NCBI GenBank assembly: GCA_020633955.1 | Contig: JACKCP010000009.1 | Span: forward strand, 1-64,000 | Reading direction: 5' to 3' | From: Desulfobacteraceae bacterium | Lineage (GTDB): Bacteria > Desulfobacterota > Desulfobacteria > Desulfobacterales > JACKCP01 | DNA: 64,000 nt | Shown: piece after piece, positions 52,878 to 61,222 of the stretch | How positions within the stretch are numbered: position 1 is the stretch's first letter | Layout of the letters: the number at the start of each line of letters is the position of its first letter | Program-made: the position numbers and the translations under genes | Notes under the pieces: model-generated | What the model saw: the letters and a program-made list of their open reading frames with translations, nothing else | What the model was told of the DNA's origin: nothing | The model's database searches: none

Positions 52878-52905
52878 GAGGCAGTACATCAGTAATTACT
52901 GCCTC
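52878..52905. terminator. Hairpin between topA and efp (possible terminator)
   Basis: GAGGCAGTA and TACTGCCTC form a perfect nine-pair stem. There is no T-run on either strand, so it is a weak intrinsic terminator at best. Confidence 0.45.
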
Positions 52906-52916
52906 CAGAAAATCAA

Positions 52917-53483
52917 TCAGGATTTTACCCTTTCTGAATAAAGGCCTGTTCTTGTATCAATCCTGATCATTTCATCCTGATCAATAAAAGGAGGTACCTG
53001 AACAACTACACCTGTTTCCAGTGTTGCAGGTTTTGTATCGTTTGTTGCAGTATCACCCTTTGCCCATGGTTCTGTTGCAACAACTTTCAGATCAATAAAA
53101 TTAGGAAGTGTAACTCCTAAAGCCTGTGATCCAAAAAACAATATTTTACATACAATATTTTCCTTAAGAAAGCCTATATTGTCCTCTCCGATCTGATCTG
53201 CAGTCAAAAAAACCTGCTCATATGTATTTGTATTCATGAAACAGTAGTTTTCACCGTCAGGATATATATACTGCATTTCAAGTTCTTCAAGATCCGCTTT
53301 TTCAAATTTTTCACCTGATCTGAAAGTATTGTCAAACTGAGAACCTGTCAGCATATTTTTGAGCCTGCACTTATAAAGAGCCTGGCCTTTTCCCGGCTTA
53401 ACAAAATCAAACTGGGTTATAACATGGGGAGCACCCTCATATATTATTTTTAAACCTTTTTTTAAATCACCGCTTTCAAACAT
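52917..53483 (-). CDS. efp: Elongation factor P
   Basis: 188 residues, three beta domains. The tip loop KPGKGQALYKCRLKNM puts the functional lysine at K32, the residue lysylated or hydroxylated in other bacteria. Relieves ribosome stalling at polyproline. A GGAGAA site precedes the ATG. No EpmA/EpmB seen nearby. Confidence 0.97.
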   Translation of the reverse strand: MFESGDLKKGLKIIYEGAPHVITQFDFVKPGKGQALYKCRLKNMLTGSQFDNTFRSGEKFEKADLEELEMQYIYPDGENYCFMNTNTYEQVFLTADQIGEDNIGFLKENIVCKILFFGSQALGVTLPNFIDLKVVATEPWAKGDTATNDTKPATLETGVVVQVPPFIDQDEMIRIDTRTGLYSERVKS

Positions 53484-53684
53484 AAATTCTCCTCGTCGTT
53501 TGGATAACTGAACTTGTATTCATTCAATTAAAAACAATTTTATAAAATAAATATTAATATGGAATTAAAATCCCATCTTTTTCCAATTTTCTGGTCTTTA
53601 TGAAAAAATTTAACATTAAAAAATAGTCAGTAATCACTTATGTTAAATTTCTAACCACCAGTAAATAATAAAAATCTTCAGTTT

Positions 53685-54470
53685 TCAGCCATTCAAATGT
53701 TTCTCTGCCCGTTTTATTTCTTCAATAAATTTTTTTACCTTCATCGGGTCTTTTTTGAAACGTACGCTTTTTCCGGATTCATCATTCATGTTGGTATTGG
53801 AACAGCTGTCAAGTCCATAAGGCATCACTTTGACAGCAGCATCAAACACATTTTCGGGTGAAAGACCGCCGGCAAGAATAACAGGAATTTTAGATTTATC
53901 AACCAAAAATTTTGCTCCGCAAAGATCACAAAGTTTGCCGGTTATACCTACGAATCCGGGAACAGGCTGTTTATCGTTTCCTTCTGTGAAAAAAGTATCT
54001 GTAAGAAAAAAATTGCTTACATCAGAAAAAGCTGAAATAAAAAAATCAAATTTCATCCTTAAAAATTCTTTTTCTTCAAGGGAGCTATTTTCTGAAGCAA
54101 GTGGAATTGACCGCATTATTTTTAATGATTTATTTCTTGATTTCAGCTTACTTTGAAGCTCAAAAAAAAACTCTGTTGTTTTTTTTTCTTTATATTCAGT
54201 TTCATGAACAAGAGATTCACAAAAATGAATAATATCCGGCTCAAGAAAATCAATTACCTTCATGATGTCTTCAAAATCAGAAAAAAGAGGAATTACCGAA
54301 CTTTTCCGATTTTGAGACTTTACTTCAGCCACAGTTGCCTTTAAGTCCTGATCCTTCAAAAAAAATTTTTTATCCAATACAACAGAACCTATATGGTCGA
54401 CGCCAAGGTCTGCCATTTCAGCTGCTTCTTGTGGTGACTGAACCTCATATATCTGTGAAATCATTTTCAT
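53685..54470 (-). CDS. TrpF-like (phosphoribosylanthranilate isomerase superfamily) TIM barrel, probably not TrpF
   Basis: 261 residues. The N-terminus (MISQIYEVQSPQEAAEMADL, then GVDHIGSVVLD) and the phosphate-binding end (VILAGGLSPENVFDAAVKV, then MPYGLDSCSN) match the TrpF fold. The TrpF catalytic Cys in the KxCG motif is absent (here ISQIY), though an Asp is present at LTDTF. It is not near trp genes. It probably binds a phosphorylated sugar-like ligand with a different reaction. Last gene of the SPL-QTMAN-like operon. Confidence 0.65.
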   Translation of the reverse strand: MKMISQIYEVQSPQEAAEMADLGVDHIGSVVLDKKFFLKDQDLKATVAEVKSQNRKSSVIPLFSDFEDIMKVIDFLEPDIIHFCESLVHETEYKEKKTTEFFFELQSKLKSRNKSLKIMRSIPLASENSSLEEKEFLRMKFDFFISAFSDVSNFFLTDTFFTEGNDKQPVPGFVGITGKLCDLCGAKFLVDKSKIPVILAGGLSPENVFDAAVKVMPYGLDSCSNTNMNDESGKSVRFKKDPMKVKKFIEEIKRAEKHLNG

Positions 54471-54474
54471 TTTA

Positions 54475-54699
54475 TCAGTCCTGAAGAATTGGCGGATAAT
54501 TTTTTATATCTTTTGAGTATTCATTGATGTTTTTTTCATCAAGGAACTTTGAAATAAGCTCCCCTACCATATCAGCAGGATCAACTTCATACATTTTCAG
54601 ATTCTTTTTTTTTGCAATTTCCTTGCATCTGTTTTTTACATTTTCAAGTACTTCAGGGTCTAACTCTACCCTTGCGTGAATTTTAATGGTTTCAGCCAT
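54475..54699 (-). CDS. Small hypothetical protein in the same operon
   Basis: 74 residues, acidic-basic mixed. IKIHARVELDPEVLENVKNR then a helix MVGELISKFLDEKN. It has a GGAGG-type site and lies 26 bases after the mannosyltransferase-like gene and four bases before the TrpF-like gene. I do not recognise a family. The strand-helix start hints at a ribbon-helix-helix relative, but weakly. Confidence 0.5.
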   Translation of the reverse strand: MAETIKIHARVELDPEVLENVKNRCKEIAKKKNLKMYEVDPADMVGELISKFLDEKNINEYSKDIKNYPPILQD

Positions 54700-54725
54700 T
54701 ATTCCTCCTTTTTTTATTTTTTCTA

Positions 54726-55823
54726 TTATGATAAATCAGCTAAATTTTCAAGTATTTGATCATATTCTGAAATCATATTTTGCCATGAGTATATTTCAAT
54801 GTATTCCCTTAATTTTTCAACCCACTCTTTTTTTAATAATTCCGGATTCAAAAGATATTCTTTGAGATTTTTAAACATCTTTGAAAAACTTTTGTTTAAT
54901 ACCATGTGATGGAATTTTTCCGGGATTATTTCGGGATATGAAAGCCGCTTTGGCAGTAAAGGAACACAGCCTGCACGAATTGCCTCTATTACAGAATATC
55001 CAAAATTCTCCTGAAAGGAAGTTGTAAGTGCAATATCAGACATTGATAAGAGCCGGATATATCTATCCCTATTTTCTACATAACCAAAATGGATAATCTC
55101 TTTTTCAAACTTTTTCCTTGAATCATTAAAAAGAAGATTGGTTTTAGCTCCCTTTTCTCCAAGAATAATGAGCCTGAAATCTATTTTGTCCCGTTTTAGA
55201 AATGTAAGCATTTTAAAAAAATCTTCAGGGTTTTTATCATGATCCCACCTATGATTCCAGAGGATGACTGGAATTTTATTTAATTCAGACTTAACAGAAA
55301 CAAATTCTGTAAAATCACATCCTGGATAAATATACCCTGCTTTTTTTTCAATCTCATCATTTACCCATGATACGTCAAACCCATGGGTCGGCATTCTTGA
55401 AAGGATTTGTCTTACAGACTTGAGAAAACTTGATTTATGGGTTTTGGAGTTGAAATACAAACAATCACAGGAAAGTGCAGAGTTTATATTTGAAAAACAT
55501 AAATGAAAATCAATTTTCTGGTTTGTTGCCAGGGGATAATCAAGCTGATTTTCATGGAAATAAAAAAGTACCGGCGGAATTTTTTCTTTATATAAAGCCC
55601 TGAAGTCTGAAAGGCTTATCATGTCAGTCATTAGTATTCCGTCATAATCAAAAATATTGGTTATTTTATTTTTAAAATGCCAGGATGCTCCCCTTATCTT
55701 CCATTTAAAATTCTCTGCTTCAAGCTTTACAATATCAATTTCGTGCTTTGAAAATTTTTTCAATCCTTCACAAAAGGCCTTGTGAGAGCCTCCATAGTAA
55801 GGTTCAACAAATAAATAACGCAT
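54726..55823 (-). CDS. GT4-type glycosyltransferase with DUF3524 domain (tRNA-queuosine mannosyltransferase-like)
   Basis: 365 residues. The N-terminal half has the DUF3524 pattern: FVEPYYGGSHKAFCEGLKKF, then FKWKIRGASWHFKNK and FYFHENQLDYP. The C-terminal half is a GT-B donor domain with VILWNHRWDHDKNPEDFFKM and the FQENFGYSVIEAIRAGCVPLL acceptor/donor loop. The animal relatives (QTMAN/GTDC1) mannosylate queuosine at tRNA-Asp position 34. Whether this bacterial protein does the same is inference. Seven bases separate it from the nuclease gene. Confidence 0.8.
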   Translation of the reverse strand: MRYLFVEPYYGGSHKAFCEGLKKFSKHEIDIVKLEAENFKWKIRGASWHFKNKITNIFDYDGILMTDMISLSDFRALYKEKIPPVLFYFHENQLDYPLATNQKIDFHLCFSNINSALSCDCLYFNSKTHKSSFLKSVRQILSRMPTHGFDVSWVNDEIEKKAGYIYPGCDFTEFVSVKSELNKIPVILWNHRWDHDKNPEDFFKMLTFLKRDKIDFRLIILGEKGAKTNLLFNDSRKKFEKEIIHFGYVENRDRYIRLLSMSDIALTTSFQENFGYSVIEAIRAGCVPLLPKRLSYPEIIPEKFHHMVLNKSFSKMFKNLKEYLLNPELLKKEWVEKLREYIEIYSWQNMISEYDQILENLADLS

Positions 55824-55829
55824 AAAAAC

Positions 55830-56456
55830 CTAATTTTTATATTCAAATATATTTTTTATACACTTTCTGGAAGGAGAGTAGCCCTTGTAAAATGCATTGA
55901 ATGGATTTTTTTCTATAGAACTTTTATTGCCGGATTTTTTGCAAGTTAATGAATGAAATCTCATTGACCCTGGATTAATCCTTACCGGAAGCCAAATTTT
56001 GTAAATATCTGACCATAAACCAGCACCAGATTTCATTGCTTTTTGTTGAACTTCAAGAAATCTCTCAAAATATTCATTATTATCTTTATGGTAATAAACC
56101 CAGGCAAGGCCTTTTTCAAGAATAAGTTCGTTTACCATTCTTCCGTCTGGAAGGTAGACATAGGCAAGAATTCTTTTGTAAGAATCTGACCTTGTTTTTC
56201 CAATTACGATTTTGAGTTTCTTACCCCAAACAGTTTTCTTATTGAAAGCTCTGGCTGTTTCTGAAAAAGGCTGTGGAATTGATTTATCATGATTTACTTC
56301 CGGAGCATCAATCCCAATGTATCTTACTACCCTTTTGTCCTTTAAAATAATTGTATCTCCGTCAGGAACAAACCCTGCATCTGAATAAAAAAAATCCATC
56401 CCTGAGCAAAGGCCTGGAAAAAACAAAAAAAACATAAAAAATATATTTATTTTCAT
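55830..56456 (-). CDS. Exported thermonuclease-family (SNase-like) nuclease
   Basis: 208 residues. A signal peptide (about 1-19) precedes the SNase OB-fold: DGDTIILKDKRVVRYIGIDA, PFSETARAFNK with the active Glu region, YKRILAYVYLPDGRMVNELI with Arg, and GLAWVYYHKDNNEYFERFLE. A C-terminal ~45 residues contain RFHSLTCKKSG and FYKGYSPSRKCI, a Cys/His module seen after some exported SNases. Degrades nucleic acid outside the cytosol. The ATG is two bases after the SPL stop. Confidence 0.88.
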   Translation of the reverse strand: MKINIFFMFFLFFPGLCSGMDFFYSDAGFVPDGDTIILKDKRVVRYIGIDAPEVNHDKSIPQPFSETARAFNKKTVWGKKLKIVIGKTRSDSYKRILAYVYLPDGRMVNELILEKGLAWVYYHKDNNEYFERFLEVQQKAMKSGAGLWSDIYKIWLPVRINPGSMRFHSLTCKKSGNKSSIEKNPFNAFYKGYSPSRKCIKNIFEYKN

Positions 56457-56458
56457 TC

Positions 56459-57565
56459 TTAGTCAGTCCAGACATTGCAATGTTTTTTTACACTTTCATC
56501 AAGAATATTGGGAAGCCCACCCTTGAGTTTTGGTACATAGCCAAAAACCCTTTCCCATACCTTATCGTCTTCCATGCAGAAATAAAGACACAGATTTTTG
56601 TCTATTTTCATAAATTCATCATGAACTGCCTTGAAAATATCAATCCTAAGAGGTTTCAGATAACGCATTTTATTATCTGTACCCGGGAAAAACTCTCCAC
56701 ACCATATTTTGGATTTTTCAAATCTTTTTCTTATTATGGATTTTAAATCAGGCATGAACCTGAAAGTGCCAAGGCTTATATAGACAATATTTTCAGGAGA
56801 AACATAATCAAAAATTTTTCTCACAGTTTTTCTATAATCATCTGGTGCTCCCTCATAAATAACCATCGGATCAAAATGAAAAGCTAGTCTGTACCCTTTT
56901 TTTTCACATTTGGCTGCAGCCTCAAGCCTTTGCTCAAGAGTGGTAGTATTTCTTTCATCTTCACTGATTACCCTTGGAGTGTTTAATGACCATGAAACAA
57001 TAATTTTTTTGTTATGATCAAGTTCAAGAAGATTTTCAATATTTACAGTTTTTGTTTTAAGCTCAAGTATTGCCCTGTTTTGTCGGTTGAATAGATTCAC
57101 AAGATATTTTGAATAATCAAAAAGTTCATCCCATACAAGAGAATCTGTAAATTCTCCAGTTCCTATTCTCCATATTGAATTTGATTTAAACACTCTTTCG
57201 TAAAGTTCATTCTCCATTTTTTTCTGATTTAAAAAAAAGGTGATTGCCGGGGGATGAAAATAGGTCTGTAAAATGCAGTATGAACAGTCCATTGGACAGT
57301 AGCTCCCGACATGTAGAATCTGGTAGTTGCAGCACCGATAGTACTTAGTGCCAGGACATTTTTTAAGAAAATCCCCCCTGTTTTCAGTTAGAAGTAAAAT
57401 TTCCTTGCCCCTTGACTGAGGGTCACTTGAAGCAGAAATCTCTTTCATAACAGGAATAAGATCATCAGTTATTTCAAATTCTGCGCCTGTTTTTTTGATA
57501 ATTTCATTTGCCAGCGGGTAATCTTTGCAATCATTTGTCAGATAAATTTTTTTTATATTAAACAT
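56459..57565 (-). CDS. Spore photoproduct lyase-like radical SAM protein
   Basis: About 368 residues from the ATG at 57565, with AGGA just upstream; a GTG at 57580 is unlikely. The radical SAM cluster is CPMDCSYCILQ (C-x3-C-x2-C) in the YQILHVGSYCPMDCSYC context. IGTGEFTDSLVWDELFDYSK and FHFDPMVIYEGAPDDYRK match the SPL family. Classical SPL repairs spore thymine dimers, but non-spore-formers carry relatives of unknown substrate. Heads a five-gene operon. Confidence 0.85.
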   Translation of the reverse strand: MFNIKKIYLTNDCKDYPLANEIIKKTGAEFEITDDLIPVMKEISASSDPQSRGKEILLLTENRGDFLKKCPGTKYYRCCNYQILHVGSYCPMDCSYCILQTYFHPPAITFFLNQKKMENELYERVFKSNSIWRIGTGEFTDSLVWDELFDYSKYLVNLFNRQNRAILELKTKTVNIENLLELDHNKKIIVSWSLNTPRVISEDERNTTTLEQRLEAAAKCEKKGYRLAFHFDPMVIYEGAPDDYRKTVRKIFDYVSPENIVYISLGTFRFMPDLKSIIRKRFEKSKIWCGEFFPGTDNKMRYLKPLRIDIFKAVHDEFMKIDKNLCLYFCMEDDKVWERVFGYVPKLKGGLPNILDESVKKHCNVWTD

Positions 57566-57585
57566 AATTCCTACACACAAAAAAA

Positions 57586-57607
57586 AAGATGCATTTCTGC
57601 ATCTTTT
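57586..57607 (-). terminator. Intrinsic terminator after the PilZ gene
   Basis: AAAGATGCA and TGCATCTTT pair around a four-base loop; on the minus strand a run of T follows. Separates the PilZ gene from the SPL operon. Confidence 0.85.
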
Positions 57608-57633
57608 ATAGATAAATTTTAAACAAAGACATT

Positions 57634-58104
57634 TCAGCTGAAGGCCAGATACTTCCCAAGCCTGTCATAATGTTCATCATTGAAAAACTCAACACCAACC
57701 TCCCTGCCTTTGATATTTCTAACCCTGACTTCTCTTGTAATTATATCTCTTTGCATATTATCAAGACGAAATTCAAGCAAAAGTTCATCATTTCTTAAAA
57801 AATCAGGCTCTATGTTCAAAAACATTTTAAGACCTGACTGAGACATATCTACAATCTGCATCAAACCTTTTCTGGTTTTGTCTTTTGATAAGAACTTACC
57901 GGTCAGTTTTGTCTTTTTCCTGATATATTTTCTTCTTTCAAGCTGAACAAAATAATTATTGCCACATTTGCATTTACATTTTAGTTTAAGCGGACTGTCA
58001 ATATTTAAAAATTTAACCATGTTTCTCTTGCTTGTTTTCCCGCATTCCGGGCAAACAAATGAAGCTTCGCCACTGTCATTTAAAAATACTTTTTGATGTG
58101 CCAC
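57634..58104 (-). CDS. PilZ-domain cyclic di-GMP receptor with N-terminal cysteine ribbon
   Basis: 156 residues, GTG start seven bases after GAGG. Residues about 15-50 hold paired cysteines (VCPECGKTS and CKCKCGNNYF), a zinc-ribbon-like part. The PilZ domain starts at ERRKYIRKKTKLTGKF (the Arg-rich c-di-GMP motif) and continues with QIVDMSQSGLKMFLN (the D/N-x-S-x-x-G motif). It should bind c-di-GMP. It lies downstream of the PilB-like gene. Confidence 0.88.
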   Translation of the reverse strand: MAHQKVFLNDSGEASFVCPECGKTSKRNMVKFLNIDSPLKLKCKCKCGNNYFVQLERRKYIRKKTKLTGKFLSKDKTRKGLMQIVDMSQSGLKMFLNIEPDFLRNDELLLEFRLDNMQRDIITREVRVRNIKGREVGVEFFNDEHYDRLGKYLAFS

Positions 58105-58422
58105 AGCAATACCTCATACCTTAAAAATTTGTATTAATGTGAAATTTTGATTAATTATTTTAAATATTAGCACATGTAAACATAATTTAAAACAAGAAAT
58201 ACACCTATCAGCGGCTAAACACTATTTCTTTTTTTGACAGATTATGTAAAAAATGAGAAAAAATTTTCAGTTCCTCCATTAAACAGTTATTTGACCAAAC
58301 GGGTATTTTTTGTTCAGATTAAGAAAGATAAAAATCATAGCATTTAAAATAGATTGAGTATTTTGAGAATTAAATTGTGAATCAAACCTCAAAACCTACA
58401 AAAAAACTTTTTTGCTCAGTTA
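58105..58422. other. Gene-free stretch between PilB-like and PilZ genes
   Basis: AT-rich. It contains a short fragment (AAACGGGTATTTTTTGTTCAG near 58300) resembling ones at 10250 and 30745. No gene or strong terminator is seen. Confidence 0.5.
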
Positions 58423-60804
58423 TTAATTCACGCATACTCTTTTTATCTCACCAATATCTGTCAATCCTTCAAAAACCTTGTCCATACCATCCTGAACCAG
58501 TGTTTTCATTCCTTCTGATGATGCTGCAGAAAAAATTTCCTCGGTTGGTGCTTTTCTCTTAATCAATTTTTTAACGCTTGGAGTTCCAGCCATCAGTTCA
58601 TGAATACCAAGCCTGCCTCTATAGCCTTCAGAACATTCATCACATCCTTTAGCCTTAAAAAGCCTTAATTTTCTAAGATCAGACAAAGTACGCCCCGATA
58701 TTCTCTCAAAGCTATCAATTCCGCCATAAAGCTGAATTATTTCATCTATTTTTTCTTCATCAGGGGTAAACTCCTCTTTACAGTTTTTACACAACCTTCT
58801 TACAAGTCTTTGTGCAAGTACACCTAAAAATGCGTCTGAAAAGTTAAGAGGATTAAGCCCCATATCAAGGAGTCTTGTAACGGTTTCTGGAGCTGAATTT
58901 GTATGCAGGGTTGAAAAAACCATATGCCCTGTAAGTGAGGCCTCAATACCAATGGCTGCAGTTTCATGATCCCTCATTTCACCTATCATGATCACATCCG
59001 GGTCGGCTCTTAAAAAAGACCTCATTACACGCGCAAAATCAAGGCCTATTTTTGGTTTACACTCAACCTGACGAAGTCCTTCCTGGGTAATTTCAACAGG
59101 ATCTTCAGCTGTCCATATTTTAACCCCTGGTTTATTTATATAGGAAAGTGCTGAGTGCAGTGTAGTTGTTTTACCAGAACCTGTCGGACCAACAACTAGA
59201 AACAGGCCATATGGCTGAACAATTGTCTTTTTAATAAGATCGAGATTCCTTTTATTCATGCCCATATCATCTATGCTCATTGCACCTGATGCGGCAAGAA
59301 TTCTCAGAACTGCATCCTCAAACCCGCCTGCAGTTGGAAGAGTTGCAAGTCTTAACTCAAACTCTTTTATTCCTTTTCTTTTAAACTTTATTTTGCCATC
59401 CTGAGGAAGCCTTTTTTCAGCAATATCCAGATTTGCCATAACCTTTAATCTTGATATTATACCGGCAGCAAAAGAGTTTGGAACCTGAAGAACCTGTTGA
59501 CATACGCCATCAACTCTGTATCTGATTTTGGTCTTTTTCAATCCAGGTGAAGGTTCAATATGAATATCGGAAGCATTTTTTTTGTATGCTGAAAAAATGA
59601 TCTGATCAACCATTCTAACCACTTCACTTTCATTTCCTCCAAGAGACTGAACCTCATCGTCTTCTTCCTCTTCAAGCTCAAAACTGCCTGAAACTGAAAA
59701 CTGATCAAGGTTATCAACGTCTGGCACACCATCACCATCATCTGAGGGCTGTTCGTAGAAAAGCTTGATATAAGCCTTGATATCCTCTGGAAGCCCAACA
59801 AAATAATTAATCTTTTTTGCATCAAGAAGACTGGAAATCTGATCAGTTTTCATAAGGTTTAAAGGGTCATCTATTATGACATCAATTCCCTTTTCTATAT
59901 CCCAGTCAATTGGAACCCACATATTCTGAAGCAAAAAATTCTGCCTTAGATTTTTTATAAGTCCAACAGGGGGAGCAGTATCTGGTTTAAATGTTTTAAA
60001 GGGAACATTATAAAAATAAGACAAAGACTTACCGATTTCTTCCTTTGGAACTTTCATTTTAGTTGTTAATACAAACTCAACGCTTTTGTTTTCACTTTTT
60101 GATATATCCCTTGCTTCCTTTAACCTTGAAGAATCAATAAGATCTTTTTCAATCAGATAATCAAATTTTGAATTATATTTATTCTTTTTCTTATGCTTGA
60201 AAAGTTTATCCTTAAGCAATGGATATGAGGGATCTACATTTTTTACTTTTTCAAAATACTCAAGAGCAAGTTCTGAATTATTTTTCTTTTCAAATGCTTC
60301 GCCAAAAAAGAACAATACCTGAGACTTTATTTTGTCGGAAACCTTGTTATTTTTAAAAATTTTGGAAAGCTGGTCATAAATATTTGAAGGGTTAAATCTT
60401 GCAAACATGAAATCAAGAAATTTGGCACTGTATTCTTCAAACTCGCAGTCCATTGAAAGAAGTTTTCCATATTCAGAGGCAGCTTCCTCATTGAGACCCA
60501 GCTCTTCAAAGGCTTCAGCACTGTCAACAATCTCTGGTACAGTACCTTTCCCCTTCCATGTATCTGCAAGCTGGTTTGCCTGCTGGGAAGACAGAATCTG
60601 CTGATCTATCTTTTCAACTTCTTCAATATCCTTCTGGATTTCCTTAATGCGCTCTACAACCAGCCTGGATGTTTCATTATCAATATCCTCACATTCAAGA
60701 ATCTGCTCAAATATCTGAACTGCTTCAGTATAAAGGCCATGCTTGCAGTAAGCTTCAGCTTCGTTAATTTTATGAGCAACATCTTTTACTGCAATATCTC
60801 CCAT
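58423..60804 (-). CDS. TPR-fused type IV pilus/type II secretion ATPase (PilB/GspE-like)
   Basis: 793 residues, longer than usual PilB because residues about 1-210 form tetratricopeptide-like helices (EAEAYCKHGLYTEAVQIFEQ). An MshEN/T2SSE_N-like domain follows (about 215-350). The ATPase has VVGPTGSGKTTTLHSAL (Walker A near 538), an aspartate box TAEDPVEITQEGLRQVE, Walker B ADPDVIMIGEMRDHET near 600 and the zinc tetra-cysteine (CKNC near 669, CDEC near 718). It powers pilus extension or secretion. No pilin or PilC is in the window. The TPR head is unusual. Confidence 0.92.
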   Translation of the reverse strand: MGDIAVKDVAHKINEAEAYCKHGLYTEAVQIFEQILECEDIDNETSRLVVERIKEIQKDIEEVEKIDQQILSSQQANQLADTWKGKGTVPEIVDSAEAFEELGLNEEAASEYGKLLSMDCEFEEYSAKFLDFMFARFNPSNIYDQLSKIFKNNKVSDKIKSQVLFFFGEAFEKKNNSELALEYFEKVKNVDPSYPLLKDKLFKHKKKNKYNSKFDYLIEKDLIDSSRLKEARDISKSENKSVEFVLTTKMKVPKEEIGKSLSYFYNVPFKTFKPDTAPPVGLIKNLRQNFLLQNMWVPIDWDIEKGIDVIIDDPLNLMKTDQISSLLDAKKINYFVGLPEDIKAYIKLFYEQPSDDGDGVPDVDNLDQFSVSGSFELEEEEDDEVQSLGGNESEVVRMVDQIIFSAYKKNASDIHIEPSPGLKKTKIRYRVDGVCQQVLQVPNSFAAGIISRLKVMANLDIAEKRLPQDGKIKFKRKGIKEFELRLATLPTAGGFEDAVLRILAASGAMSIDDMGMNKRNLDLIKKTIVQPYGLFLVVGPTGSGKTTTLHSALSYINKPGVKIWTAEDPVEITQEGLRQVECKPKIGLDFARVMRSFLRADPDVIMIGEMRDHETAAIGIEASLTGHMVFSTLHTNSAPETVTRLLDMGLNPLNFSDAFLGVLAQRLVRRLCKNCKEEFTPDEEKIDEIIQLYGGIDSFERISGRTLSDLRKLRLFKAKGCDECSEGYRGRLGIHELMAGTPSVKKLIKRKAPTEEIFSAASSEGMKTLVQDGMDKVFEGLTDIGEIKRVCVN

Positions 60805-60823
60805 TTTGTCCTCATTTTTTTAT

Positions 60824-61198
60824 TTATGAACGAAATTTAAAAAATCTGCCAAAACCTTTGTTTTTTTTAAGGGAATTTATTTCAGGCATTATAAGGTCTA
60901 TATTGAGCCTTACAATTTCAATAGGTGCCATAAGACTCATAAGTATTACAATGAAGCCGTGATCAGCCTTTCTCATATAAACTCTGAACTTGGTGAAAAG
61001 AAGCTCTGCTTCATTAATTTCCTTAAATCTTTTATGGATGGACTTCCAGTCAAGGGAAGCTGAGTACTCTTCTATCATTTCTCTTGTCAAACCGTTTTTT
61101 TCACTTGATTCATAAAGAACAAGATCACCATCAACAGTAAAGAAAAGAGATGCGTGAACATTTTCAATAGCATTTAGATCTGTAAATATATCTTTCAT
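60824..61198 (-). CDS. Small roadblock/LC7-like protein, hypothetical
   Basis: 124 residues. The alternation of strands and helices (VHASLFFTVDGDLVLYESSE, then a middle helix and RVYMRKADHGFIVILMSL) looks like a roadblock/LC7 fold, used with small GTPases and motility regulators such as MglB. This is pattern inference. It sits 19 bases upstream of the PilB-like gene and should be co-expressed. Confidence 0.55.
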   Translation of the reverse strand: MKDIFTDLNAIENVHASLFFTVDGDLVLYESSEKNGLTREMIEEYSASLDWKSIHKRFKEINEAELLFTKFRVYMRKADHGFIVILMSLMAPIEIVRLNIDLIMPEINSLKKNKGFGRFFKFRS

Positions 61199-61222
61199 TT
61201 ATATACCCAATTCAATTCTCAA

